A stretch of DNA of 64,000 nucleotides. Source: Rutstroemia sp. NJR-2017a BVV2. Lineage: Eukaryota > Ascomycota > Leotiomycetes > Helotiales > Rutstroemiaceae. The translations under genes were made by a program, and so were the position numbers. Every line of letters begins with the position of its first letter. Position 1 is the first letter of the stretch. Location of the stretch: the NCBI GenBank assembly GCA_002946415.1, contig NJPS01000013.1, forward strand, positions 1,792,475-1,856,474, given 5' to 3'. This document shows, in pieces, positions 25,508-35,801 of this stretch. The notes under the pieces were generated by a model, which ran no database searches, was not told the DNA's origin, and saw only the letters and a program-made list of their open reading frames with translations.

Positions 25508-26253
25508 ATTATCTTTTTAAAAATAATTTCAGAAAAGTTATTTTTTTAAAAAAATATCTAATATATATATATTATTTATTATATTACTAATTTATTAATA
25601 TATCTTTTTGAATATTTAATAATAAATATTATAATTGGTTTTGAATTTATAATATTCTTTTTCAAAGAACAAATAAAAATAATTAATTATAATTATATAA
25701 ATAATATTAATTAATTAGTTTTATTATTCTATTTTAAAATAATAGAAATATTATTATCAATATTAATTATAATAATATTTTTAATAACTTTTATATATTT
25801 CAATAATATATATTTATATTAAATATAATATTTATCATTTTCTCTAAATATAAATTATATTAGAATAAATAAAATAAATAAAATAATAATAAATCAATTA
25901 ATCTATTTTATATATTTAATAAAATCAATTGAATTTTAAATATTATTAATTAAATAAATTCGCCGAAATTAGAAATATTATATTAATTAGTTTGATTAAT
26001 AATTAATTTGGTTTTATTAATATTTTTAGATATAATAATTTTAAATAAATAGAATAATAAAATTAATTTGATATAATAATTATATAAAAAGTAAATAAAA
26101 TAAATAAAGATATTTATAAATAATAATAATTTTATATAATGAAAAAGTTTTATTAAATTAAATTTATAATTATATTATAAAAAGAGAAATTTAAAATAAT
26201 AAAGTTAATTAATTATTTTCTATTTAAAAATCATTTTGTAATTATTTATATTT

Positions 26254-26284
<31 letters not shown>

Positions 26285-27075
26285 TAAACTAATAATTATA
26301 AATTTGTATTTATTAATTTTTTAATTTATAGGATATTATTATTTAATTTAAATTACAATTTAATTTAATTAACTAATTCAATTTATTTATATTAGATTTT
26401 ATCATTTATTTTTATAATATAATATTTTATTAAACTTAATTTTATAGTTTCTAAATTTAAAATTTCTATAATTATATATTTTATAATTAATAAATTTATT
26501 TATCGATAAATTAATATAATATCAAATAAATATAAAATAGAAAAATAAACTTATATAATAAATAATATTAAAGAAATATTTAGAAAATAGAAAATAAAAT
26601 AAAGAAATAATAAAAATATAGAAAAAAAGAAAATAATAAAAATATAGAAAAAAACAAAATAATAAAAAAGATTTACAAAAGATTTAATAATAAAAATAAA
26701 ATAATATTAAAAACCGAGAATAATAAATAAATATTAGAAAGTTAATAAAAAACAAAATTAAATAAAAGAAATTATAAAATATAATAGATATTAGAATAAT
26801 AATAATAATATTATAATATAGATTATTTTTAAAATAATCTTTATAATATTTAATATTATTTTCTATATATTTCTAATATATAGTATAATAATTAAATATT
26901 TAATAATATAATTATATTTTGATAAAATTGATATTTAAAATATATATAATATATAAATACAAAATAATATAATTATTTAAATATATTATATTATATCTAC
27001 TTAAAATAATATAATTATTTTTGAACTAAATTAATTTGACTTATTAAATTATTTATTGATTATAACTTTGATAAA
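25508..27075 (+). other. Extremely AT-rich, gene-free spacer
   Basis: About 1.6 kb with hardly any C or G, including a purine-biased A-rich run near 26520-26760. No open frame, no repeat shared with the named elements apart from a CAAT microsatellite (26257-26284). It forms the left wall of the HET gene island. It may be repeat DNA mutated past recognition. Confidence 0.55.
26257..26284 (+). repeat. (CAAT)7 microsatellite
   Basis: Seven perfect CAAT units. The same unit forms the 3' tail of the LINE family in this window (CAAT/AATC on +, GATT on - copies), so this may be an orphan LINE tail. No LINE 3' UTR sequence is recognisable before it, and an ordinary microsatellite is possible. Confidence 0.8.
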
Positions 27076-27564
27076 GTTAATATTTAAAACTCTATAGATA
27101 TTCACCGCCTATAAAATATATAAACAAAAAAAAAGATATTTATATCTAATTAGATACTCAGGATCGTACTTCAGTAATCCGTGCGGGTAAATTAAGAAGC
27201 AACCTTTAGAATAGAGAGTTACATGCTGGCAAGAATATAAAAGGCAGCAAGCTATCAATAATGCGTTGGTAGTGCAGCTCCATACTGGATTGGGAACGCT
27301 AAGGCCGAGATAAGTTGCGGTCCGCGATTGCGACATTCATTATTAAGCAAACCATCTTCGCACTAAAAGTCAAGTTTCTCTTGCTGGTGTATTACTTGGT
27401 TTTCTACTTTCTGTGATGAACCTGGAATCCATTCTTAAAATACTAAGGTGCTGAACCCAAAGCGGGGTTCAGGCCACGACTGAATACAGAGTTTTCTGCC
27501 AGGCGGTGAGGTATATAGCTAGCGGGTGCGAATCGGGTACGATTCGTCACACTTTCCCTGCGGG
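27076..27564 (+). promoter_or_regulatory. 5' flank and probable promoter of the HET gene
   Basis: The base composition changes abruptly from AT-rich to normal near 27075, and the 490 bp up to the ATG at 27565 look like single-copy DNA without RIP signs. The region holds an AT-rich TATAAAATATATAAAC stretch at its left edge (near 27110) and a CT-rich part near 27355-27410. I can point to no specific transcription-factor site. The 76-codon reading on the other strand (27109-27336) has no recognisable features. Confidence 0.45.
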
Positions 27565-29892
27565 ATGGCTCCTCCATGGTACTTGGCACTAGCAAAGTTA
27601 CGACAACCAGTATTCCGCTCGACGGCTTCTACCTGGAATTTATCTCAAGCATCAAGATCTATCCGGACCCGTTCGGTTTTGAGGAAACCTTTGTCGGCAG
27701 CGGGTAATGTGCAGTCGGGAGCTTCACGCAAGAGAACTTTTCTGTATATTCTACTGGGTGGAGCATTAGTAGGGCTCACTGGATTTGCAGCACCCTCACA
27801 TATTCGTCACTATCTCGATGGGCCAAACTACAAATACCAGTGTCTTGAAAAGCCCGATGAAATTCGTGTGCTAGTTCTTGAGCCTGGAGAGGGAACTGAC
27901 CCCCTTCGCTGCCATGTTAAAATCGTGTCTCTGTCATCAAATCCATATTATGAAGCATTATCTTATGTATGGGGCGACCCGACCATCACCAAACCAATCC
28001 TGTGCTCTGGCAAAAATATCCGCATCACAACTAATCTCTACGATGCACTTCTGCGCTTTCGCCTCCCAGGTTGCGAGCGTGTTCTTTGGGCTGACGCAAT
28101 TTGCATCAATCAGGCCGATGTTTTTGAAAATAATACACAAGTTCCCTTGATGAAACACATTTATTCGAAGGCCGCAGTCGTCCTGATCTGGCTTGGAACT
28201 GGGTCGAAGGATACAGATCGTGCTCTAGATACCTTAGCTCAACTGCATTCATACTTTTCAAAACACCTAGCGCATTACTCTATAGATATAAAAAAATATC
28301 TCGCTCTTCAATCTTCAATCGAAAGGGGACACGACGTTCGACTGACCTCTCTCGATAGGAAGCGCACCGAGGAGATTCGTCATTTCGACTGGAATGCCAT
28401 CGCCTCATTCTTGTCTTTGCCATGGTTCACGCGAGCTTGGACTTTGCAGGAATACGTTAAAGCTCCGAGAGCAGTGTTGGTCTGTGGTACGAAAACTATG
28501 ACATTTCATCAATTTTCCAAGCCCCTTATTGAAATATTCACACAATATATCGGTATGGGTCGATCAAATGAATTGAGAATAGGGGTAACATTTCCAATCG
28601 AAACCATTTGGTCGATAAGGCAAATGAGCATGTTACAGGCCTCGAGTTCTAAGGAAAGCGAAACGAAGACTCTTCTTGAGTTGGTCAAGCAACACAATGT
28701 GCGAGCGTGCACCGACCCAAAAGATAAGATCTATGGATTCCTTGGCCTTGCCAATGATCTGGAGAGTGGTGACTGGCCTCTCTATCCTAAGTATAATATT
28801 CCGACCGAGGATGTTTACAAGCAATTCACGCAATGGTGTATCGCCAAGAGCAGCAACTTGGATGTCTTTGCTAGTATACGAGACTACAAAATCCACTCTA
28901 AACATGGATCCTTACCGTCATGGACTCCAGACTGGATGGATCATGGCGGAAGACGGGATACCAGCTTGGCTCCAGTTACCACATACGCAGCCGGCAAAGC
29001 AAGCACCGCCCAGGTTACTCTCTCTACACATGATGACAACGTGCTGTTTGTCAAAGGCTTCGTTGTCGATAAGGTTGAGCGACTAGCGATATCATATTAC
29101 CAATTCACTCTGTGGGATGACTATCGTCATTTACGTTATCCTGAACTCCTCCAGTCCGGTGTTGATAGAAGCACCAGAGCGCAAATGGTTTCGACATTTC
29201 TATCCGAGAACGTGGCCCTACAATATTTGGATGGGCTTGTCGCGGCTCATGAAGCAGTACAAAAGTACAGCTCACCCAACAGTTGTCCCGCCGTCTTGAG
29301 AGATATTGTATGGGTTGAGAACTGCATAGACGTAGCCACAGCAGGCACAGGTCGCATGTCTGAAGAGCGCTACGAAATCTTCTGGCGAACCATTGCTAAC
29401 AATACAGGTGTTATACGAGTCGGTGATCGTGTAGTGGTCCATAGCCCTGCATCAAGGTCCTTCAAGTGGATTTTCAAAAAGCATCTCAAGCTCCTGGAAG
29501 ATCTCCGCGATGGGAGACGGACTTTACAATATGGAATGGCACCACATCAAACAGGCTATCACTACTTTGGCGCCTTGGAAGAACGAAGGCTTCTGCCTGG
29601 AACATATCTTCATGAGGACGAATACAATAGATGGAGAGAAGTACATTCTACTTGGGTCGTCAATCGGCGCAGAAGGTTTTGTTCAACTGTCAACGGCAAC
29701 TTAGGGTGGGCACCAGCTGCCGCTAAAGAAGGGGACTTGATCTGCATCTTTCATGGCGCAAAGACGCCACATGTGCTGAGGCCTTGCGGAGATGGGAAAT
29801 ATAATCTTCTTGGGGATGGATACTTGCACGGCATGATGTACGGAGAGGTTTTGAAAATGAAATTGAAAGAGGAAAAATTCGCTTTATACTAA
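27565..29892 (+). CDS. HET-domain protein with N-terminal targeting/membrane segment
   Basis: A single-exon gene of 775 residues. HET domains occur in fungal heterokaryon-incompatibility proteins that trigger growth arrest or cell death on contact with non-self. Visible motifs (numbered from the ATG): YYEALSYVWGDP at 128-139, LWADAICINQ at 174-183, QVPLMKHIYSKAAVVLIWLG at 192-211, then the usual downstream blocks SLPWFTRAWTLQEYVKAPRA at about 284-303, DPKDKIYGFLGLA at 384-396 and LPSWTPDW at 450-457. Near the C-terminus lie the family blocks for GDLICIFHGA and LGDGYLHGMMYGEV. The N-terminus is odd: residues 1-56 are Arg/Ser/Ala-rich with almost no acids, as in a mitochondrial presequence, and residues 57-77 (RTFLYILLGGALVGLTGFAA) form one likely membrane segment. 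The frame is open upstream to a GTG at 27526, but ATG 27565 has a purine at -3 and G at +4 and is the only early ATG. No RIP stops. Its incompatibility role is inferred from the family. Confidence 0.92.
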   Translation: MAPPWYLALAKLRQPVFRSTASTWNLSQASRSIRTRSVLRKPLSAAGNVQSGASRKRTFLYILLGGALVGLTGFAAPSHIRHYLDGPNYKYQCLEKPDEIRVLVLEPGEGTDPLRCHVKIVSLSSNPYYEALSYVWGDPTITKPILCSGKNIRITTNLYDALLRFRLPGCERVLWADAICINQADVFENNTQVPLMKHIYSKAAVVLIWLGTGSKDTDRALDTLAQLHSYFSKHLAHYSIDIKKYLALQSSIERGHDVRLTSLDRKRTEEIRHFDWNAIASFLSLPWFTRAWTLQEYVKAPRAVLVCGTKTMTFHQFSKPLIEIFTQYIGMGRSNELRIGVTFPIETIWSIRQMSMLQASSSKESETKTLLELVKQHNVRACTDPKDKIYGFLGLANDLESGDWPLYPKYNIPTEDVYKQFTQWCIAKSSNLDVFASIRDYKIHSKHGSLPSWTPDWMDHGGRRDTSLAPVTTYAAGKASTAQVTLSTHDDNVLFVKGFVVDKVERLAISYYQFTLWDDYRHLRYPELLQSGVDRSTRAQMVSTFLSENVALQYLDGLVAAHEAVQKYSSPNSCPAVLRDIVWVENCIDVATAGTGRMSEERYEIFWRTIANNTGVIRVGDRVVVHSPASRSFKWIFKKHLKLLEDLRDGRRTLQYGMAPHQTGYHYFGALEERRLLPGTYLHEDEYNRWREVHSTWVVNRRRRFCSTVNGNLGWAPAAAKEGDLICIFHGAKTPHVLRPCGDGKYNLLGDGYLHGMMYGEVLKMKLKEEKFALY

Positions 29893-29910
29893 TAGAAGCG
29901 AGAAGATATA

Positions 29911-29947
29911 TATTACGAATAATTATCTTCGGAGTTATATAGAAGTA
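29911..29947 (+). repeat. LTR 5' remnant 18 bp after the HET stop codon
   Basis: TATTACGAATAATTATCTTC and the following GGAGTTATATAGAAGT match the first ~37 bases of the G1 LTR family (compare 9722 and 17484), and then the similarity ends. The repeat desert therefore begins 18 bp after the gene's TAA, within what should be its 3' UTR. A second TGTTAC occurs at 29968-29973 but does not continue as LTR. Confidence 0.6.
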
Positions 29948-31534
29948 TATTATAATTAGCTAGAAGTGTTACAATATATAATTCTGAGAATTATAAACTT
30001 AGATATTTATCAAGATAATAAAAGAACTTTAAATAAATAATTAGATAACTAACTCAATCTAGTTTAGTTAACTTAGTATTAAATTAGTATTAAATTAATT
30101 AATTTAATAGAAACAAATCTATATAAACAAAATATATTTTCTTAATATTTAAAGTTTTATATTTAGTTTAAATAATAATTTATTATTTAGTTATTTAGTT
30201 AATAATTTCTTTATTTAGTTTAATTTTTTATTTATTAATATTTTAATATAAAATTCTATATTATAATATCGATTTCTATATAATATTAATTAATCTCGAG
30301 ATATAATAACTCTTATCTATATATAATATATTCTATAAATCTTCGATCTTGTTATCGAAGAACTAAATAAAGTTACTAGAACTAGATAATAATTATATAC
30401 TAATTAGAAATAGTATTAGAAACAAAGATATATATAGTTAAGTATTACTAAAGTATTTATAATAAGTCTGAAATAGAGAATTACTAGCAAAATAGAAATG
30501 AAAACTATCTAATAATCGAAGATATAAATAACGAATTCAAAGTAATATTAGCTTTTTCGAATTTATAATAGGATATAGAACTTAATAGATAATTTATATT
30601 TAGTAAGTTTCTAAATAGAACTAGTTTTTATAAATCTATAATAGAATATAGAATCTATAAAGAAATCTTTTATAAATAGAGATTGATAAAATATCTTTAG
30701 GATATTATAAATAGAGTTTGGAATCTAATAATATATATAGTTTATAAATATATCTTACTAGAAGTTTACAAATAATTGAGAAAAGTAGTAATATAAAAAA
30801 ATAGATTAAATAATATCTTTTTAAATCTAGTAAAGAATATAAAAGAAAAGAAAATAATTATAAAAGGTTTATAGAAAATCTAATAAATATTATTATATAT
30901 ATAAAGAGATATAATATAGAGATTTCTATAGATTCTAGAGAAATATTATTATGAAAATAGATCTAAAGATAATAATATAAGATTATAATATTTTTACTAG
31001 AAAGCTTTAATATCTCTCGATTTTAATCTAGTATATCTGATATATCTCAAATCGATTCTTTATATAGTTACAAACTATATATTAAAAAGAAAGATTATAT
31101 AAAGATATTTTAATTAGTAAATTGGAAATACTATATTTTATATTATCTAACTAAAAATTAAGATATAGTAAAGTTTATAAGATATAAATAGCTTTATTAT
31201 ATAGAAGAGATCTAGCAAAATAATATAAAATAGTATATAAACTATAGAATATAATATATAATAATAACAATAATAATATTATCTATATAGCTTAAGAGAA
31301 TAGATATATATATCGATCTATAATAAGATATTAAGTAATTAGTAATAGAGATATTAAATAGATTTAGAAAGCAAATAAATAGAAGAATATAAAGAAAAGT
31401 TTTTGATTCTAAATAAAATCTCCAAAAGAAGATATCTTCTAGAAAAGTATAGATAAATATTATAAATCTATTTTAATTCTATTTTAATAAATTAATACTT
31501 TATATATATAATCCAAACAAATCTATATATAGAA
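29948..31534 (+). other. AT-rich DNA between HET gene and LINE L6
   Basis: About 1.6 kb of AT-rich DNA. Apart from the coding-like tract at 30582-31406, described separately, I see no gene, tRNA or known repeat. It could be the inner part of an element whose LTR start survives at 29911. Confidence 0.5.
30582..31406 (+). pseudogene. Unrecognised decayed coding-like tract
   Basis: One + frame runs about 275 codons to a TGA at 31404-31406. All earlier stops are TAA or TAG, the kinds RIP makes from CAA, CAG and TGG. The reading contains plausible protein-like stretches such as SKFLNRTSFYKSIIEYRIYK, INRVWNLIIYIVYKYILLEV and IALLYRRDLAK. I do not recognise the family. Because AT-rich DNA gives TAA and TAG stops by chance as well, this may not be a former gene at all. 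It lies between an LTR remnant and LINE L6, so a transposon origin is the likeliest reading. Confidence 0.3.
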
Positions 31535-34500
31535 TCAATTATTTATTTACTAAATCCTTTTTTATCTTAATAGTATTAGTAGATAATAATAGTAATTCTA
31601 AAAACTGGATTAGTATTAATAAAATTATTAAAAAAGCTAAAATCCAAAATCAACTAATTTTGATTCGGGATCTCGATATCTCTTTTTTAGTATTAGTTCT
31701 ACAAAATATTATTAATAAAACCTTCTTAGATAAAAATATTAAAAGATCAATAATCTCTTTAATTACTATTATTAGTAATAAGAAGAATTTAGTAATTACT
31801 ATAATTACTTCTTTTATTTCCGATTTTCTATTTAAGAAAAGAGCTATTTAGGAATATTTAATTATTTTTAAATTATATTTAAAAGATGAATATTGATATA
31901 AAATAATATTCTATAATATCCCAATTCAGGATTTCAATATACTTTATAGAATAGAACTAGTATTAGATAAATTAAAGATTTTTAATTCTAATCTAAATTT
32001 AAAACTAATTAGTATATTATATTAACTATCTTTAATAGAAAATCGAGTTATTAAATAAGAAAAATCAGTAGTAATATTATTTGTTACTAAAGTAGAAGTT
32101 GAGAGATATATAAAAAACCGGGTTTAGATAATTAGAATTAGTATTAAAACTAAAAAGCTTTTTATTATTTCTAGATCTATTTAATATACTAAATACTAAG
32201 GATTTAGATATTTAACCAAATTTTATCAAAAAGAGACTAAATATAATCTCTATAGTAAACTTTATATTACTAGCTAATATTATTACTCGATTTGTAACTA
32301 AAATAGCCAAAAATATCTCTATTCAGTATCAAAATATACTAATTACAAAAATAATTATATTTCCACTTCTAAAGAATATAAAATATATAAAGTTATTAAA
32401 GAAGCTGATTTATAATTAATACAAATACTTAAATTCTCTAAATAAATTTAAATCAAAATTTAGTTATAACTAAATTAGTATTATAATTAGCTATTAAACT
32501 AAAAATCGATTTATTATTAATCTAAAAACCTTAGATTATAAATAAAAATCCAGATTACTCAAATAGTTAATCGATTTCTTATAGTAGTTTTAATTAAATT
32601 CTTTCAATTATTATAGAATTTAGATCTCGAATATTTATTTATATTTCGAAGATTTATATACCTAATATTATACTAGCTTCTTCGAGTATCAATCTTAACT
32701 TACTAATTCTATTAGTAACCAAAGAAAATAATATACTCGAACTAATTAATATTTATAACAAAATTAACTAAATCGAAGGAACTTTAATTAAAATAATGAA
32801 AAGGAGTTTACTATCTAGAATTATTTCGACTAATTTATTTATTTTAGATGATTTAAATTTCTATTATTCTTAATAAAACCCGAATAGTCGAAATAGTTAA
32901 ACTAGTACTAAACTAGTTTAATAGATTAAGAAGCAAAACTTGAAATTAATTAATAAATCTAGAACTATTATATTTTTAGAAGAGCTAGCGAATCAGTTTT
33001 AGATCTTATATTAGTTATATAAATATTAGCTAGATATATTAATAACTAGCAAATATTAGCTAACTTAGGATCTAATTATTTATCGATTTTATTTACTTTA
33101 AAAGAGAAAAAAGAACTAATATCTCTAAATAGATAAAAATTAACTAGTATTTATTTTAATACTAAATTAATAGATTAGAAACTTTTTTCAGATTACTTAA
33201 TTAAAATTATAAAAGAATCGATTATTCTAACTAGTTCTCTTTCTGATTTTACTTAGCTAGATCTGAAATTAGATAAGATAGTATAAAATTATCTAAAATT
33301 GATTAGTTCGGAACTATTATTACTAGTTTAACTAGTAATTAGTAAAGCTATTCCAAAAACTAAATCTAATTTAAAAACTAAATCTTGGTAAACTCCTAAG
33401 CTAAAAAGTTTAAGAAAATCGATAATACTAGTTTAGAGAAAATTAAAAATTCAAAATAGCTAAACTAGTTAAAGTTTTTATTAAAAATAATACTGATTAG
33501 TTCGGAATTAGTATTTTTTAAAGATAAAACTAACTAAAAAGGATTATTGAAATACTTTTCTTGAAAATAATAATTCTAAATCAATATTTAAAATATTTAA
33601 CTATATTAAATCTTTCTTTAATCGATCTCTTCCAACTATTCTAAGTAAAATTATTTTTAAAGAAAAAGAAACTATTTTGAGAATTACTCTCTTTTCTCAA
33701 CTTTCTAGTTCGATTAGTTCTAATTAGGAAAAGTATAAAGCAATAAATTAGAGTTGATTTAAACTAGCTAATACTGAATTAGTACTAGTTTATTTAATTA
33801 AAATCAAAGAGAAAATATTAGGATGTAATAGAACTATTTAAGAAATTATTAATAAAGTTTATTTAGCTATTTCTGAGATATTTTATAAAGGTTTTTGTTT
33901 ATTTAATCGATCTTAGATATTATCTCTAATATTGGAGATAAATAATTAGAGCTATTTTCAAAAAACTAGTTAAATCTGATTATTCGGTTTCAAAAATTTA
34001 TAAAGTGATTTTACTTTTCAACTATTTAGATAAAATAAATAAGAATATATTAGTAAAAAGACTAAGTTATTTAGCCGAAATAATTAACTTATTATATAAT
34101 TCCCAAATTGGTAGAAGACTTAAAAATCAGTTATCGATATTAGATTACTACTAATAAATAAGATTCAAGAAAATTATTTAAAAAGATATAAAATATCGGT
34201 TTTATTTTTGGATATTAAAGGAGCTTTCAACTATATCTCAAAAAAACCAATTATTAGTTATTTTAAAAAAATTAAAATTATTAATTAGTTTAATTATTTA
34301 GGTTAGTTACTTTTTGGAATATTAACTATTTTACTTAAGTTTTGATAACTAAATCAAACAATTCTAGTTTATTTTAACTAATATTTTCTAGAATAGTCTA
34401 ATCTTATTAATTCTTTTTTTAATTTATATTAAAAAGCTTTTTCTATCAATTTCTACTTTAATCTAATTATATATAGATAATATTGTACTAGTTACTAATT

Positions 34501-35801
34501 TAACTAATTTCAAAAAGAACTATAAAATCCTAGAAAGAGAAACTAGTAAGTTATATATCTTGAGAGAAACTAGTAATCTTGAATTCGATTTAGTAAAAAT
34601 AGAATTAATTTATTTTTTCAAAAATAAATAAGAAATTATTAAGACTAATTCGGTTAATTTACCGAATAATTAGTCAATATAATCTTCAAAAGTAGTAAAA
34701 TAACTAGATATCTAATTTGATAATATTTTAAGTTTCAACCAATATATCTTAATTAGAATTAGTTAAGTTAAATCAGCTTTTTTAAGAACTAATCGACTAA
34801 TTAATATTGAAAATAGATTTTCAATCTTTGCAATATACTAATTATATATTACTTATATTATCAGGATTTTAGATTATAGATTCCTTATATAATAGAAATA
34901 ATAAGCTAAATTTAAAACTTAATTCTAATATTTACAAAATTTGGTTTTTTGGAAAATCCTTGAGATATTTAGAATTAGTTTAATAATTCCTATAAAAGTA
35001 GAAACTATATTAATATTCTTTCTAAACTTATTTAAATATTGCTAGTTATCAATATATATTCAGAATTCTCAAAATAGTTGAAAATTATCTAATTTTCAAA
35101 GAAATTTAGTTTAAATCGAAAGCTAATAATTAGTTCTAGGACTATTCAATATCAACTTAAAAAGAACTAGTCAAAATAACTTAAATAAAGTAAATTAGAT
35201 ACTTAATATATCTACTAATTTACTTTTAATATTTGGAATCAATTAGTTCTTTTAAATTTCTATTTTAGATAATTATTTCTTATTCGGTTGAAATTAGTAA
35301 GTTATTTAAAGAATTAGAAGTTGAAAATTATAAAAAAACTTGATTATTTTATTAGTCCCGAATCAGTATTTAATCTATATAGATAGATTAGAACTAATAG
35401 ATCAAAAAGAAATCGGAATCAATTTAGCTCTTTTTAATTCTAATTAGGAACTAATCCAAGAATCTAATTAGAATATTGAGATCAGTTAGTTAGTTTATAA
35501 TAATAAACTAATCAGAATAGTAAAAAGAATTAAGTTAGTAAACGAAATAACTTAAAAAGATTAAGAATTTATTATTTTCTTAGATAATCAAATTGTTTTA
35601 CAAAGATTAAAATTATTTAGTAATAAATCTAAACAAAACCAAATAGTACTAGATTATAAAGCTAATTGAGAAATAGTTGAAAAAGAAGCTAAAATCAAAT
35701 TAATTTAGATTTCTAGCTATTTTGAAATACTAGATAACGAAAAAGCAGATTTACTAGTTAAATCGGGAATGAAAATAGATTCTAGGATTAATATAATTAG
35801 T
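31535..35801 (+). mobile_element. LINE L6, first segment (ORF1 to RNase H)
   Basis: A + strand LINE beginning inside ORF1 (its start matches L3 near 19470) and running through endonuclease, RT and RNase H. It stops at 35801 in the middle of a sequence that continues at 47810. The 13 bases TAATATAATTAGT at 35789-35801 recur at 47797-47809, so the interruption is the insertion of LINE L4 with a target-site duplication. ORF1 is open at 31660-31851; other frames are broken. The RT DD motif region near 34465-34480 reads LYIDNI. Confidence 0.85.
35789..35801 (+). repeat. Target-site duplication of LINE L4 (left copy)
   Basis: TAATATAATTAGT, identical to 47797-47809. The two copies flank L4 exactly, and the L6 sequence reads through correctly when L4 and one copy are removed. 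A 13-bp duplication is in the usual size range for LINE insertion. Confidence 0.88.

Noticed and set aside
26257..26284. Short repeat array considered as CRISPR-like
   Set aside because: It is a pure tetranucleotide microsatellite with no spacers, in eukaryotic DNA.
27109..27336. 75-residue minus-strand reading divergent to the HET gene
   Set aside because: It starts with an ATG but has no recognisable domain, ends in AT-rich DNA with a run of simple sequence, and lies in the likely promoter. I see no support for it as a gene.
27526..27564. In-frame upstream extension of the HET gene starting with GTG
   Set aside because: The codon at 27526 is GTG, not ATG. Nuclear fungal genes start at ATG, and the ATG at 27565 has a good context (G at -3, G at +4).
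27878..29704. Several 60-136-residue readings on both strands within the HET gene
   Set aside because: They are out-of-frame or antisense shadows of one long coding frame that carries all HET family motifs.
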